A DNA stretch of 64,000 bases from Acidobacteriota bacterium (GTDB lineage Bacteria; Acidobacteriota; Blastocatellia; RBC074): the NCBI GenBank assembly GCA_016196035.1, contig JACPYM010000007.1:1-64000 (forward strand). Reading direction: 5' to 3'. Below, in pieces: positions 34,602-46,802 of this stretch. Each line of letters opens with the position of its first letter. Position 1 is the first letter of the stretch. The translations under genes were made by a program, and so were the position numbers. The notes under the pieces are model-generated. The model saw nothing but the letters and a program-made list of their open reading frames with translations, was not told the DNA's origin and did no database searches.

Positions 34602-34664
34602 GTGAATCAAGCAGTTGAATCCGAATCACATCCACTAACAACACGAGATACATAGGACAAGCTT

Positions 34665-36086
34665 ATGAGCCAAGCGAATTCGACGCCGCAACCTGCCCTC
34701 GTCCGCTCACTCACGCTGCGCGATCTGGTTTTGATGAATCTGGTCGCCGTCTTGGGCTTGCGCCATCTGGGCACGTCGGCTGCCGCCGGGCCGGTGACAT
34801 TGACGCTGTGGGTAGTGGCCGCGCTGTTCTTCTTCATCCCGCAAGGGCTGGCCGTGATCGAACTGTCATCGCGCTTTCCCAGTTCGGGCGGTGTGTACGA
34901 CTGGACGAAACGCGCGCTGGGCGAAAAGCATGGTTTTCTTTGCGGCTGGTGTTACTGGATCAACAACGTGCTCTATTACCCGAACCTGCTGATGTCGGCG
35001 GCGGTGATTGCGACCTATGCCATTGGCAAAGGCGATACGGGACTGAAAGACGATTTGACCTTTGTGACGGTGACGACACTGGTTTGTCTGTGGCTGGCCG
35101 TTTTGCTGAACATCGTTGGTGTCGGCACAGGCAAGTGGTTACAGAACGCGGGGGGCCTCGGCACCTACATCCCCGGTGCGCTGGTGATTCTGGTTGGACT
35201 CATCGCCTATTTCACACACCCCAGCGCCAATCCGATTGCGCCCGCCGACCTGTTACCGAAGAAGGCCGATTACGATTCGTTGAATCTATGGATTTCGATT
35301 GCGTTCGCTTACGCCGGCTTGGAACTGTCGGCGACGATGGGCGATGAGGTCGAGAATCCGAAACGCAACCTGCCGCTTTCGATTTATATTGCCGCGCCGT
35401 TGATCGGCGTGATGTATCTAGTGGGCACGGGCGCGGTACTGTGGCTGATTCCGCGCGGCGAGGTCAATCTGGTGGCGGGTTTTCTGCAAACCATTCAGGT
35501 CGGCATGGCGCGCATTAGCCCAGCGCTCTTTTGGGTCGCACCCGTGTGCGCGGTGCTTTACACCATCGGCAACATCGGCGGCGTCGGCGCGTGGCTGACG
35601 GGGCCTGCGCGCGTGGCGTTTGCGATTGGGTTGGATCGCTACTTTCCGCCCGCCTTTAGCCGCATTCATCCGCGCTGGCGCACGCCCTATGTGGCGATTC
35701 TGGTCGAAGCGCTGCTGGGCACTATCTTGATGCTGATTTTTGTGGCTGGGAAGAAAAAGCCGAACGTGGGGCAGGTTTACCTGATCTTGCTCAGCGCGCA
35801 AGTGCTGATCTATTTCATCCCGTATCTTTATCTGTTCATCGTTTTCATCATGCATCGCCGCCGCGAAGGCGTGACCGAGGGGGTGATGGCCGCGCCGGGC
35901 GGGTTATTGGGCGTATATGCGCTGGGCATTTGCGGCTTGGGCGTGACGTTGTTTGCGATGGTGTTGACGATGATTCCACCCGGTGGCGTCAGTTGGTGGG
36001 ATTTCAACGGAAAAGCATTGGGGAGCGTGATTGGGTTATTGTTGTTGGGCGGCGTGTTGTATTGGCGGGCGAACCGGCATCGTTGA
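34665..36086 (+). CDS. APC-family amino acid permease
   Basis: The 473-residue integral membrane protein fits the amino acid-polyamine-organocation superfamily, with about 12 membrane helices. Family features are the unwound first helix region DLVLMNLVAVLGLRHLGTSA, then FIPQGLAVIELSSRFPSSGGVYDWTKRALG (conserved SSGGxYxW segment), and ELSATMGDEVENPKRNLPLS after helix 6. It likely imports an amino acid by proton or antiport coupling, but the substrate cannot be told from sequence. The ATG at 34665 follows a poor ribosome site. It ends at an intrinsic terminator and appears monocistronic. Confidence 0.9.
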   Translation: MSQANSTPQPALVRSLTLRDLVLMNLVAVLGLRHLGTSAAAGPVTLTLWVVAALFFFIPQGLAVIELSSRFPSSGGVYDWTKRALGEKHGFLCGWCYWINNVLYYPNLLMSAAVIATYAIGKGDTGLKDDLTFVTVTTLVCLWLAVLLNIVGVGTGKWLQNAGGLGTYIPGALVILVGLIAYFTHPSANPIAPADLLPKKADYDSLNLWISIAFAYAGLELSATMGDEVENPKRNLPLSIYIAAPLIGVMYLVGTGAVLWLIPRGEVNLVAGFLQTIQVGMARISPALFWVAPVCAVLYTIGNIGGVGAWLTGPARVAFAIGLDRYFPPAFSRIHPRWRTPYVAILVEALLGTILMLIFVAGKKKPNVGQVYLILLSAQVLIYFIPYLYLFIVFIMHRRREGVTEGVMAAPGGLLGVYALGICGLGVTLFAMVLTMIPPGGVSWWDFNGKALGSVIGLLLLGGVLYWRANRHR

Positions 36087-36102
36087 TGTCGTTTTGAGAG
36101 CC

Positions 36103-36164
36103 ACGAAGCAACTGTGTTGAGAGTCAAGCAAAAAGCTGCTTGACTCTCAACACAGTTGCTTTCG
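36103..36164 (+). terminator. Intrinsic terminator after the permease gene
   Basis: GCAACTGTGTTGAGAGTCAA with TTGACTCTCAACACAGTTGC forms a 23-bp perfect stem (36108-36130 with 36137-36159) that extends with one bulge. TTTT follows shortly on the plus strand, which fits rho-independent termination for the upstream permease gene. Confidence 0.8.
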
Positions 36165-36191
36165 TGTTTTACCTTCTTGAAGTCTATAGCA

Positions 36192-36512
36192 ATGTCATAC
36201 GCACAACTGGTCGAAAACAAAATTCGTGAAGCGCTGGCCAAGGGCGAATTCGATAACCTGCCGGGTCGGGGCCGCCCGCTTGATCTCGCCGCTTATTTCA
36301 ATACGCCGGAAGAGTTGCGGCTAGGTTATGCGATGTTGAAGAGCGCCGGGTTCGTGCCCCTCGAAGTCGAATTGCAGCGCGAGATCGAAGCTTTACAAGC
36401 CGAACACGATCAACCCACTGATCCGCCGCGTCAGGATGCGTTGCGCCGCGAAATCGAGGCCAAAACGCTCAAGCTGAAATTGCTGTATGACAGCCACCAG
36501 TGGCGACGTTAA
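36192..36512 (+). CDS. DUF1992 (DnaJ-homologue C28-like) protein
   Basis: The 106-residue product matches DUF1992: LVENKIREALAKGEFDNLPG near the start, GRGRPLDLAAYFNTPEELRL next, then a GFVPLEVELQREIEAL segment. The family occurs alone in bacteria and fused to J-domains in eukaryotes, and its role is not established. The ATG at 36192 was chosen because the family N-terminus begins there. It lies 64 bases upstream of tRNA-Ile and is probably transcribed separately. Confidence 0.88.
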   Translation: MSYAQLVENKIREALAKGEFDNLPGRGRPLDLAAYFNTPEELRLGYAMLKSAGFVPLEVELQREIEALQAEHDQPTDPPRQDALRREIEAKTLKLKLLYDSHQWRR

Positions 36513-36575
36513 TGTGCGGTGAGCAGTTCTTGACGCTATCAGACCCGTCCACTAAGATGCGCGCTCATTTGGCGG

Positions 36576-36650
<75 letters not shown>

Positions 36651-36667
36651 CTTAGAATCAAACAGTT

Positions 36668-36700
36668 ACGGGCAGTCAATTGACTGCCCGTATTGCTTTT
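36668..36700 (+). terminator. Intrinsic terminator after tRNA-Ile
   Basis: ACGGGCAGTCAA and TTGACTGCCCGT form a perfect 24-base palindrome (36668-36691) followed by ATTGCTTTT on the plus strand. Position and shape fit termination of the tRNA transcript. Confidence 0.85.
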
Positions 36701-36765
36701 GTGTGCGAGTAGTGTGCGAGTGCTACCAAAGCCGCCATTGTTTTCTGAGTTGCTACGTCCCGCTG

Positions 36766-37395
36766 GGCTTTGTTCAAACGGCGAATGAGAATTCCAAGCG
36801 TTGCGCCGACTTGTTCAGCAAATTAATCGAGCGTGGCTTTTCCTTTAACCAAGGGCTGCGAGGTGTCGTTGACGGTTCGAAGGGCTTACGCAAAGCTGTC
36901 CACGAGGTCTTCGGCGTGCAGGCGCTGGTCAACGTTGCCACTGGCATAAGCGGGGAAACGTGCGGTCATACTTGCCGAAAGAAGATCACGCGCGGCTCAA
37001 GCATCAGCTTCAAAACGCCTACGCGATGACCGGCTACGAGCAGGCGCAGCAGGAACCGGAAGACTTGGCGCAAGAAATCGAACGGCGCAACAAAACAGCC
37101 GCCAACTCCTTGCGCGAAGGCTTACCCGAAACTCTGACCTTGCATCGGCTGGCGCTGACCGAATTCTCACGCAGACCAACTGCATTGAGAGCTTGAACTC
37201 GCAGCTCGGCTCGGCAACGCGCAAAGTCAAACGCCGGACAAGCTCTGACCAGCGCCCCCGCCGGGGTGTGCTTGGACCGTTGGAAGCCGAACAACGAATG
37301 AGAACGGTGGACAATTACCAGCGTCTACCCCATCTTCAAAGAGCGCTCACCGAAGTGCTGAGCGCAGAGAATTTCAACTACAATAGAGTCTGTTT
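36766..37395 (+). pseudogene. IS256/Mutator-type transposase fragment, frameshifted
   Basis: Three overlapping frames together read as the middle and end of an IS256-type DDE transposase. Frame 1 has RGFSFNQGLRGVVDGSKGLR (a catalytic Asp). Frame 3, from about 36930, has the hallmark C-x-x-H piece QRCHWHKRGNVRSYLPKE followed by LREGLPETLTLHRLALTEFS. Frame 2, from about 37165, has TNCIESLNSQLGSATRKVKR. At least two single-base frameshifts, near 36932 and 37170, join them. The N-terminal third is missing and no terminal inverted repeats were found, so the element is dead. It lies just downstream of tRNA-Ile. The next 216 bases to metH show no recognisable gene. Confidence 0.85.
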
Positions 37396-37611
37396 GTCCG
37401 CTGTCCGGGCCTGTGACTCTGGCAGAATTTCAACTAAGATTTGGACAACGTCATCTCAGGAGGCAGAAACTTCCCTGAAATTGAAGTCAATACATGAAAT
37501 GAATGGCCGAAGAAATACTAGGAAGCCCTAAAGAGAACCAATCGAAAGAGCTATATCAGAACTCAGATGGTTGTTAGGTCTTCCTGCGCGAAACGATCAC
37601 AACGAATAATA

Positions 37612-41316
<3,705 letters not shown>

Positions 41317-41319
41317 CCT

Positions 41320-42285
41320 ATGTTGATACGAAACTGTTTACTGATTTACGTTGTGTTCCTGAATGTTGGTTGGGCTAGTTGTAATTCTCAACCAAGTTCC
41401 GAAATGGCTGGTTCGCGAAAAGCAACTGCAATTGCCTCAACGCCGACGCCAGTAGCTGGTGGTACTCAAACGCGGGCTGATGATTCAGCCTTACCTTTGT
41501 TTGAAAGCGCTATTGAGCCTAGACGCTTAAAGTATGGGGCGTATGTTGTGTCCAGGCGCACAAAACAGTTTCGAGCTGAAGGAATGACCAAGTCAGTAGA
41601 ACTTTCCTACGCAACGCTGGCACGGCATGGGAAACAGGCGCTGAAGTTCGACGCTGTTAATCATCCGACTGTGAATGAGACGCAGTTCGGTTTCTTTCCA
41701 CTTTTCAAAGGACAGCCTAAACACCTGATTGTTGAGCAATCGTCTCATCGTTGGGAACGGTCGTGGATAGTTCAACTCACCCCACTCCGCGTTATCTTTG
41801 ACAATGCTTGGTATGAAGTCGGGACGGATATTGTTGTGAAAGACCTTGATGCCGATGGTATGCCTGAACTGATTCAACGTTACCAGCAGTTTTGGTTTTT
41901 TCAGTTTGGCGATCTTGCCGACACGCAAACACCTGCTTGGTTTACCAACGCAAATTCGCCTTTCATCCAAATTGTCTTTGCCTACAATCCGCGAACTGGC
42001 AAGTACGAGCCGGCCAACCCGCGCTTCCAGGCTTACGCGCTGTCCGGGTTGCCCAGGCTTGAGCAGCGTATTGCGGCAGAAAGGCCGTCGAAGTTTCTCA
42101 ATGCGGATTTGTTAGGTCTGGTCTTTGAACGGACGCTGTTGTTGTTGTTCGCTGGTGAGGAAGAACGGGCTTGGCAAGGCTTTCGGGAACATTGCCCGTG
42201 GGACAATTGCGCCACCATTGAACAGAGGTTTAGGCTGCGGCTGAAGGATGATCCGGTGTATCTGTTTTTTGCTAAACATCGCTAA
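41320..42285 (+). CDS. Putative lipoprotein of unknown function
   Basis: The 321-residue product has a lipoprotein-type signal (LIYVVFLNVGWASC, lipobox Cys21) followed by a Ser/Thr/Pro-rich spacer. The mature domain has DIVVKDLDADGMPELIQRY, which recalls the FG-GAP or VCBS-like Asp-rich turns found in surface proteins, and then YNPRTGKYEP. I recognise no defined family. It starts four bases after the metH stop, so it may be co-transcribed, although no functional link is apparent. It is more AT-rich than metH. Confidence 0.65.
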   Translation: MLIRNCLLIYVVFLNVGWASCNSQPSSEMAGSRKATAIASTPTPVAGGTQTRADDSALPLFESAIEPRRLKYGAYVVSRRTKQFRAEGMTKSVELSYATLARHGKQALKFDAVNHPTVNETQFGFFPLFKGQPKHLIVEQSSHRWERSWIVQLTPLRVIFDNAWYEVGTDIVVKDLDADGMPELIQRYQQFWFFQFGDLADTQTPAWFTNANSPFIQIVFAYNPRTGKYEPANPRFQAYALSGLPRLEQRIAAERPSKFLNADLLGLVFERTLLLLFAGEEERAWQGFREHCPWDNCATIEQRFRLRLKDDPVYLFFAKHR

Positions 42286-42310
42286 AGCAATCGCAACGAG
42301 GAGTTGAACA

Positions 42311-42886
42311 ATGAGTGCCTTACCAAAGAAGCTTTACACCTTGGAACAGTATTTGGAATTGGATAAGAACTCAGAGGAAAAGTACGAGTTCTTTGATGGC
42401 GAAGTGTTTGCGATGGCCGGGGGATCGCTTGAGCACAACACAATTTCAGCCAATGTAATTCGCTCGCTTGGTAATAAACTGGAAGGCACAGCTTGCCGTG
42501 TGTTATCCAGCGATATGCGCTTGAAAGTGCCATTGGCCTTACCGTACCGCTATCCTGACGCAACAGTGGTTTGTGGTGAACCGGTGATTGAAAAATTGCA
42601 GGGGCAGCCAATGCTGCTCAATCCAGTTTTGATCGTGGAAGTTCTTTCGGATTCAACCGAAGCTTACGACCTTGGCAAAAAGTTCACCGCCTATCAATCC
42701 ATCGAAAGCTTCCGCGAATACCTGTTAATCGCCCAAGATCGGCCACACGTGATCCAGTACGTGCAGCAGGAAGGCGGCAAATGGTTGCGCTCCGAACATC
42801 ACGGGCTAGACGCTGTGTTGGAACTGGAAGCGCTCGATTTTTCGTTGCCGCTCAACGAAATCTATCAGCGCGTCACCTTTGCCTAA
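42311..42886 (+). CDS. Uma2 family putative endonuclease (DUF820)
   Basis: The 191-residue product follows the Uma2 pattern of PD-(D/E)XK proteins: LDKNSEEKYEFFDGEVFAMA near the start, SSDMRLKVP, RYPDATVVCGEPV, and LIVEVLSDSTEAYDLGKKF with the active-site E-x-x-S-x-S/T, then YLLIAQDRP. The family is highly multiplied in cyanobacteria and Acidobacteriota; nuclease function is assumed, not shown. AACGAGGAG precedes the ATG at 42311. It ends at a small bidirectional stem-loop shared with the convergent gene. Confidence 0.9.
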   Translation: MSALPKKLYTLEQYLELDKNSEEKYEFFDGEVFAMAGGSLEHNTISANVIRSLGNKLEGTACRVLSSDMRLKVPLALPYRYPDATVVCGEPVIEKLQGQPMLLNPVLIVEVLSDSTEAYDLGKKFTAYQSIESFREYLLIAQDRPHVIQYVQQEGGKWLRSEHHGLDAVLELEALDFSLPLNEIYQRVTFA

Positions 42887-42890
42887 AGCA

Positions 42891-42913
42891 GGGCAGGCCA
42901 GTAAGGCCTGCCC
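42891..42913. terminator. Short bidirectional stem-loop
   Basis: GGGCAGGCC (42891-42899) pairs with GGCCTGCCC (42905-42913) around a five-base loop, between two convergent stop codons. No long T-tract is present, so termination strength is uncertain. Confidence 0.6.
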
Positions 42914-42921
42914 CGTCACAC

Positions 42922-43839
42922 CTATTCAAAGATCGTCAGGTTCCGCTGATTGATTAAGTCCAAATACAACGGAATCGTCGGCCCGTATTCGAGCGCGGCA
43001 TAGCCTTCATAGCCGAGATCGTGAATTGCTTTGAACACGTTGCGGTAATTGATTTCGCCAGTGCCGGGTTGGTGGCGGCCCGGGTGGTCGCCGATGTGGA
43101 AGTGGTCAATGCGTTGGATGTTTTGGCGGATCAGCGGGATCAGGTTTCCTTCCATAATCTGCACGTGGTAGATGTCGAAGAGGATTTTGACGTTCGGGCT
43201 GCCGACCGCGTCAATCAGCTTGGCTCCGTCGCGCACGTAATAAAGATAATAGCCGCGGTGATCAACGTAAGTGTTGAGCACTTCGATGACCGCCGTGATG
43301 CCGTTTTTTTCCAGCGTGGGGGCGATGGCTTTCAGGCCGGCGACGGCGCTGTCAAACATGGCATCGCGGGACATGCCGGGGACCTCGTTGCCGGTGAGCG
43401 TGACGAGGCGTTTGCAGTTGAATTTCTTGGCCACCTCAATCGCTGTTTCCATCTCTTTCAGAAACTGATCGCGCTCTTTTGGGTTGACCAAGCCGCAATC
43501 CTGCGCGGTCACGCCTTTGTTGCTGATGAGTGTGGCGCAGGCCAGGTTGGGGTACTTGGGCGCTTCGGTCAGAAAAGTGTCCAGCACCTTTGGGTCGCGC
43601 CAGTTGAACATTTCGTAAGCGTCGTAGCCCAAATCCTTGAGCTTCGCCAATCCATCGGGGATGGGCAGCCGATTCATCATGCCCCAGGTGACCGACAGTT
43701 TTAGCCGGTTGAGCTTGGGTTTGGGTTGTTGGGAAAAAGCTGAGTTGATGAACGGCGGGTTCAGAGCGGCTTTCAAATTCAGGGCGGGCAAGACGGCGGC
43801 GCTTGCGCCCAGTTGCAAAAACGATCTGCGCTTGAGCAT
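42922..43839 (-). CDS. Tat-exported hydroxypyruvate isomerase-like TIM-barrel protein
   Basis: The 305-residue product resembles the sugar phosphate isomerase/epimerase (AP endonuclease 2-like) barrel, nearest to hydroxypyruvate isomerase. It has LKLSVTWGMMN at the barrel start, VLNTYVDHRGYYL, KILFDIYHVQIMEGNL, and HFHIGDHPGRHQPGTGEINY with the usual metal-site Glu, His and Asp residues. An N-terminal twin-arginine signal (KRRSFLQLGASAAVLPAL) indicates export in folded form, common for such proteins in Acidobacteriota and Planctomycetes. The substrate is unknown. GGAG lies upstream of the ATG at 43839. Confidence 0.85.
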   Translation of the reverse strand: MLKRRSFLQLGASAAVLPALNLKAALNPPFINSAFSQQPKPKLNRLKLSVTWGMMNRLPIPDGLAKLKDLGYDAYEMFNWRDPKVLDTFLTEAPKYPNLACATLISNKGVTAQDCGLVNPKERDQFLKEMETAIEVAKKFNCKRLVTLTGNEVPGMSRDAMFDSAVAGLKAIAPTLEKNGITAVIEVLNTYVDHRGYYLYYVRDGAKLIDAVGSPNVKILFDIYHVQIMEGNLIPLIRQNIQRIDHFHIGDHPGRHQPGTGEINYRNVFKAIHDLGYEGYAALEYGPTIPLYLDLINQRNLTIFE

Positions 43840-43924
43840 GGTGTCAGTCTCCGGATGTTAAGGTTGTGTGGATGAAATGCGCGGGGATTGTGCTATCGCG
43901 CCGCGCAAATTTCAAATCTTGAAC

Positions 43925-44091
43925 GGTTTTCATTTGGGTGTAGGGCCGGCTGCGCCGCGCCGGAACGGTACCGCGCGCGTCAGCAAGCGGAGACGAAGCT
44001 ACTGCCACTTCGGTCTCACTTGACGCACCGCTTGCTGACGCGCGCGGTACCGTTCCGCTCCGCAGCTTTTACCTACACTGAAGTAAAAACC
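43925..44091 (+). repeat. Family A hairpin element (about 167 bp)
   Basis: Outer arms GGTTTTCATTTGGGTGTAGG and CCTACACTGAAGTAAAAACC are complementary with a few mismatches. The inner arms at 43961-43990 and 44028-44057 are exact 30-bp complements (CGGAACGGTACCGCGCGCGT at the start). The right-side tip carries the CACTTGACGCACCG tag also seen at 63865 and 1420. It fills the gap upstream of the formiminotransferase gene. Confidence 0.85.
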
Positions 44092-44197
44092 AAGCTGGTA
44101 AGGCTGCCTGTGATTCCTTCGCCGCGCAATCTGTTTTAGAATCCCGCTGCTCTTGGAATCAAAGCGTAGTCAAATTTCAACGCCCTGCTGCAACTCC

Positions 44198-45844
44198 ATG
44201 AATCGAATCGTTGAATGCGTGCCCAATTTCAGCGAAGGCCGCGATGCGGCGAAGGTTGAACAATTGGTCGCCGCCATCGCTGCCGTGCCTGACGTAGTCC
44301 TGCTCGCGCATGAGCTGGACGCCAATCATCATCGCTCGGTCATCACCTTCGCCGGTGAGCCAGAAGCGGTGGTTGAGGCGGCGGTGCGAGCGGCGGCAGT
44401 GGCGGTCGAATTGATTGATCTGAATCACCACTTGGGCGAACACCCGCGTATTGGAGCATTGGACGTGTTGCCGTTTGTGCCGCTGCAAAACGTGACGATG
44501 GAAGATTGCATCGAGTTGGCGCATCAGGCGGGCGAGCGGCTGGCGCGCGAACTGCACATCCCTGTTTATCTTTACGAACGCGCGGCGAGCCAGTCCAGCC
44601 GCGTCAATCTGGCGGATGTGCGGCGCGGCGAATTTGAGGGATTGCGTGAAGACATCGCAACTGACCCCGAACGCGAACCTGATTACGGCGAGCCGGTGAT
44701 TCATCCGACGGCGGGGGCGACGGCGGTGGGTGCACGCGCGCCGCTGATCGCCTACAACGTGAATCTGGGCACGGCGGATTTGAACATCGCCCGCAAGATC
44801 GCACAGGCCGTGCGGGGCAGCGGTGGCGGGCTGCAATTCGTTAAGGCGCTGGGGATTGATTTGAAAGATCGCAATCAGGTGCAGGTCTCGCTGAACCTGG
44901 TCAATTACGAAGCCTCGCCGCTCTTTCGCGTCTTTGAATTGGTGCGGCGCGAGGCCGAACGCTACGGCGTGCCGGTCGTCGGCAGCGAGATCGTCGGGCT
45001 GGTGCCGCAAGCCGCGCTCAATGCTTGCGCTGATTTTTATCTACGCATCGAAAACTTTCGTGAAGGGCTGATTCTGGAAAAGCGGCTGCAAGAGGCGCTG
45101 GACGAACGCGCTAGCCGTGTATCGGCGCGTCCAGGCACGTTGCATCTGATGCCGCCGCCGGTCGAAGCGCAACCCGTAGCATTAACGAGCGTGGCGGCTG
45201 AGTTTTTTGATGAAAGCGCCGATGCGGAATGGTTGGGAACGTTTTGTGATGATGTCGCGGCGGGCACACTGGCGCCGGGCGGCGGCAGCGTCACGGCGTA
45301 TGCCGGCGCGTTGGCGGCGGCGCTTGGCGCAATGGTTTGCAACCTGACGCTGGGCAAAAAGAAATACGAGGAAGTCGAGCACGAAACGCGTGAAATCCTG
45401 GCTCAACTGGAACAGCTCAGCGCCGACCTGCGCGTGGCCGTCGCCGAAGACGCAGACAGTCAGGAACGTATGGTCGAAGCCATGCAATTGCCGCGTATTA
45501 CCGAAGCCGAGCGTTTGGCCCGTATCAGTGCGATTGAACAGGCGACGCGCGGTTTGATCGGGTTGCGTATGCGTGTGGCCGAAAGTTCGTTCGATACCTT
45601 GGAACTGCTGGATGAATTGGCCGAGGTCGGCAATCCGATTGCTTTCGCCGATTTGACGACGGGCGCGCAACTGGCGTTGACGGCGTTGCGCAGCACGTCT
45701 TATCAAGTGCTCAGCAATCTGGGCGCGCTCAGCGACGAAGAGTTCACGCGGCTGCGGCGGCTCGAATTGGACGATTTGCTGGTGCGCGGGCAGGAGGTGG
45801 CGGATGGGATCGAGGCGCAGTTTTTTCAGATGTATCCACGTTGA
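44198..45844 (+). CDS. Bifunctional glutamate formiminotransferase / formimidoyl-THF cyclodeaminase
   Basis: This enzyme feeds histidine-derived one-carbon units into folate: it moves the formimino group from formiminoglutamate to tetrahydrofolate and then releases ammonia. The 548-residue protein has the transferase at about residues 1-325 (VECVPNFSEGRDAAKVEQL, DLNHHLGEHPRIGALDVLPF with the catalytic His, GLQFVKALGIDLKDRNQVQV) and the cyclodeaminase at about 345-548 (APGGGSVTAYAGALAAALGA). Fusion is the animal and some-bacteria form. The ATG at 44198 begins the conserved N-terminus. No other histidine-degradation genes lie nearby; metH upstream also uses folate one-carbon units. Confidence 0.95.
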   Translation: MNRIVECVPNFSEGRDAAKVEQLVAAIAAVPDVVLLAHELDANHHRSVITFAGEPEAVVEAAVRAAAVAVELIDLNHHLGEHPRIGALDVLPFVPLQNVTMEDCIELAHQAGERLARELHIPVYLYERAASQSSRVNLADVRRGEFEGLREDIATDPEREPDYGEPVIHPTAGATAVGARAPLIAYNVNLGTADLNIARKIAQAVRGSGGGLQFVKALGIDLKDRNQVQVSLNLVNYEASPLFRVFELVRREAERYGVPVVGSEIVGLVPQAALNACADFYLRIENFREGLILEKRLQEALDERASRVSARPGTLHLMPPPVEAQPVALTSVAAEFFDESADAEWLGTFCDDVAAGTLAPGGGSVTAYAGALAAALGAMVCNLTLGKKKYEEVEHETREILAQLEQLSADLRVAVAEDADSQERMVEAMQLPRITEAERLARISAIEQATRGLIGLRMRVAESSFDTLELLDELAEVGNPIAFADLTTGAQLALTALRSTSYQVLSNLGALSDEEFTRLRRLELDDLLVRGQEVADGIEAQFFQMYPR

Positions 45845-45893
45845 ATCAGGCAACGTCCATGGTTCAACACGAAATGCGTTTTAAGGAGTAGTA

Positions 45894-46664
45894 GTGCAAA
45901 GCAGTATGAAAGCCTTGGTGTTTTTGATTGGTCTGGTTTTGCTGACGGGGCAGGCGGCCAAACCGACGGCGGAAAGTTATGGCTTGCCCGCCGGGGCGCA
46001 TCTGCTCGAAACAGCTCCGCTGAAATCGGACAAACACGCCGACCGCGCGCTGTTGCTGTGGATGCTCAATCCCACCGACAATCCGCGTGAAGCGGGTGAT
46101 GACGTTTACACCTGCCCCGATGAAACGCGCGGCCATTATTACAGCGGGCCGACCCGCATCTCGCTGGTGAACACGCGCACGCTGAAGCTGATCAATACGC
46201 TGGAACTCAAACAGCAATACCTTTTTGACGAGGACGGCTTCGACCTCCCTTACAAAATTCATAAGGGCAGTTACTATCGGGTGCCCCAGGCGCGCGAGGG
46301 CGAGGAAGGGAAGCCGGTCATCATGTCGCTCAAGGATTACAACGGCGATGGCCGGGCTTTGGAATTTGCCTTGTTTGACGCGCTGAATTGCATGGAACTG
46401 CAAACCACGCTGATTGGATACAGCGAACGGCAGGACAAAGTGCTGCAATATCCGGTTGCGTTATTTGTCGAAGAACCGGGGGAACGCTCGACTGAGAATA
46501 GCCCCTGGGTAGATCATCTGTTTCAGCAGAAGCCTGTGACCGCCGGTGTTTGGAAATACGAGTTGGATTATCGCGGGCGCGGCGGCACGCTCAACCAGTA
46601 CGAGATTCGTTATGACCGCGTCGAAGAGAAGTTCAAAGGCAAGGTCGTGGTGCGGCCCGAATAG
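45894..46664 (+). CDS. Secreted protein of unknown function
   Basis: The 256-residue product has a signal peptide (ALVFLIGLVLLTGQAAK). The mature part is acidic and beta-rich, with DDVYTCPDETRGHYYSGPTR, MSLKDYNGDGRALEFALFDA and LDYRGRGGTLNQYEIRYDR. The NGDGRALEF piece resembles an Asp-rich calcium-type turn. No family was recognised. AAGGAG at 45883-45888 is spaced for the GTG at 45894; the ATG at 45906 is the alternative. It lies 49 bases after the formiminotransferase stop. Confidence 0.7.
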   Translation: MQSSMKALVFLIGLVLLTGQAAKPTAESYGLPAGAHLLETAPLKSDKHADRALLLWMLNPTDNPREAGDDVYTCPDETRGHYYSGPTRISLVNTRTLKLINTLELKQQYLFDEDGFDLPYKIHKGSYYRVPQAREGEEGKPVIMSLKDYNGDGRALEFALFDALNCMELQTTLIGYSERQDKVLQYPVALFVEEPGERSTENSPWVDHLFQQKPVTAGVWKYELDYRGRGGTLNQYEIRYDRVEEKFKGKVVVRPE

Positions 46665-46683
46665 CATAAGTTTAGCTGCCAAA

Positions 46684-46785
46684 AGCTGGCCGCAGATGGA
46701 CGCTGAAAAACGCGGATCAAGGCGGTTGGCGCTTTTTGTTTATCTGCGTTTGGCTGCGTTCATCGGCGGCCAAGTTCTTACGTAA
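46684..46785. repeat. Family B imperfect inverted repeat
   Basis: CTGGCCGCAGATGGACGC on the left and GCGTTCATCGGCGGCCAAG on the right form an imperfect stem. The inner part (AACGCGGATC; TTTATCTGCGTTTGG) gives further partial pairing. The same core, GATGAACGCAGACAAACGC with its complement, is at 50019-50089, so this is a second repeat family in the window. Confidence 0.6.
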
Positions 46786-46802
46786 ATCTGAGGTTGTAAG
46801 TT

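Noticed and set aside
36700-37560. Genomic island integrated at tRNA-Ile
   Set aside because: Only a decayed transposase fragment was found. There is no integrase and no duplicated tRNA 3' end.
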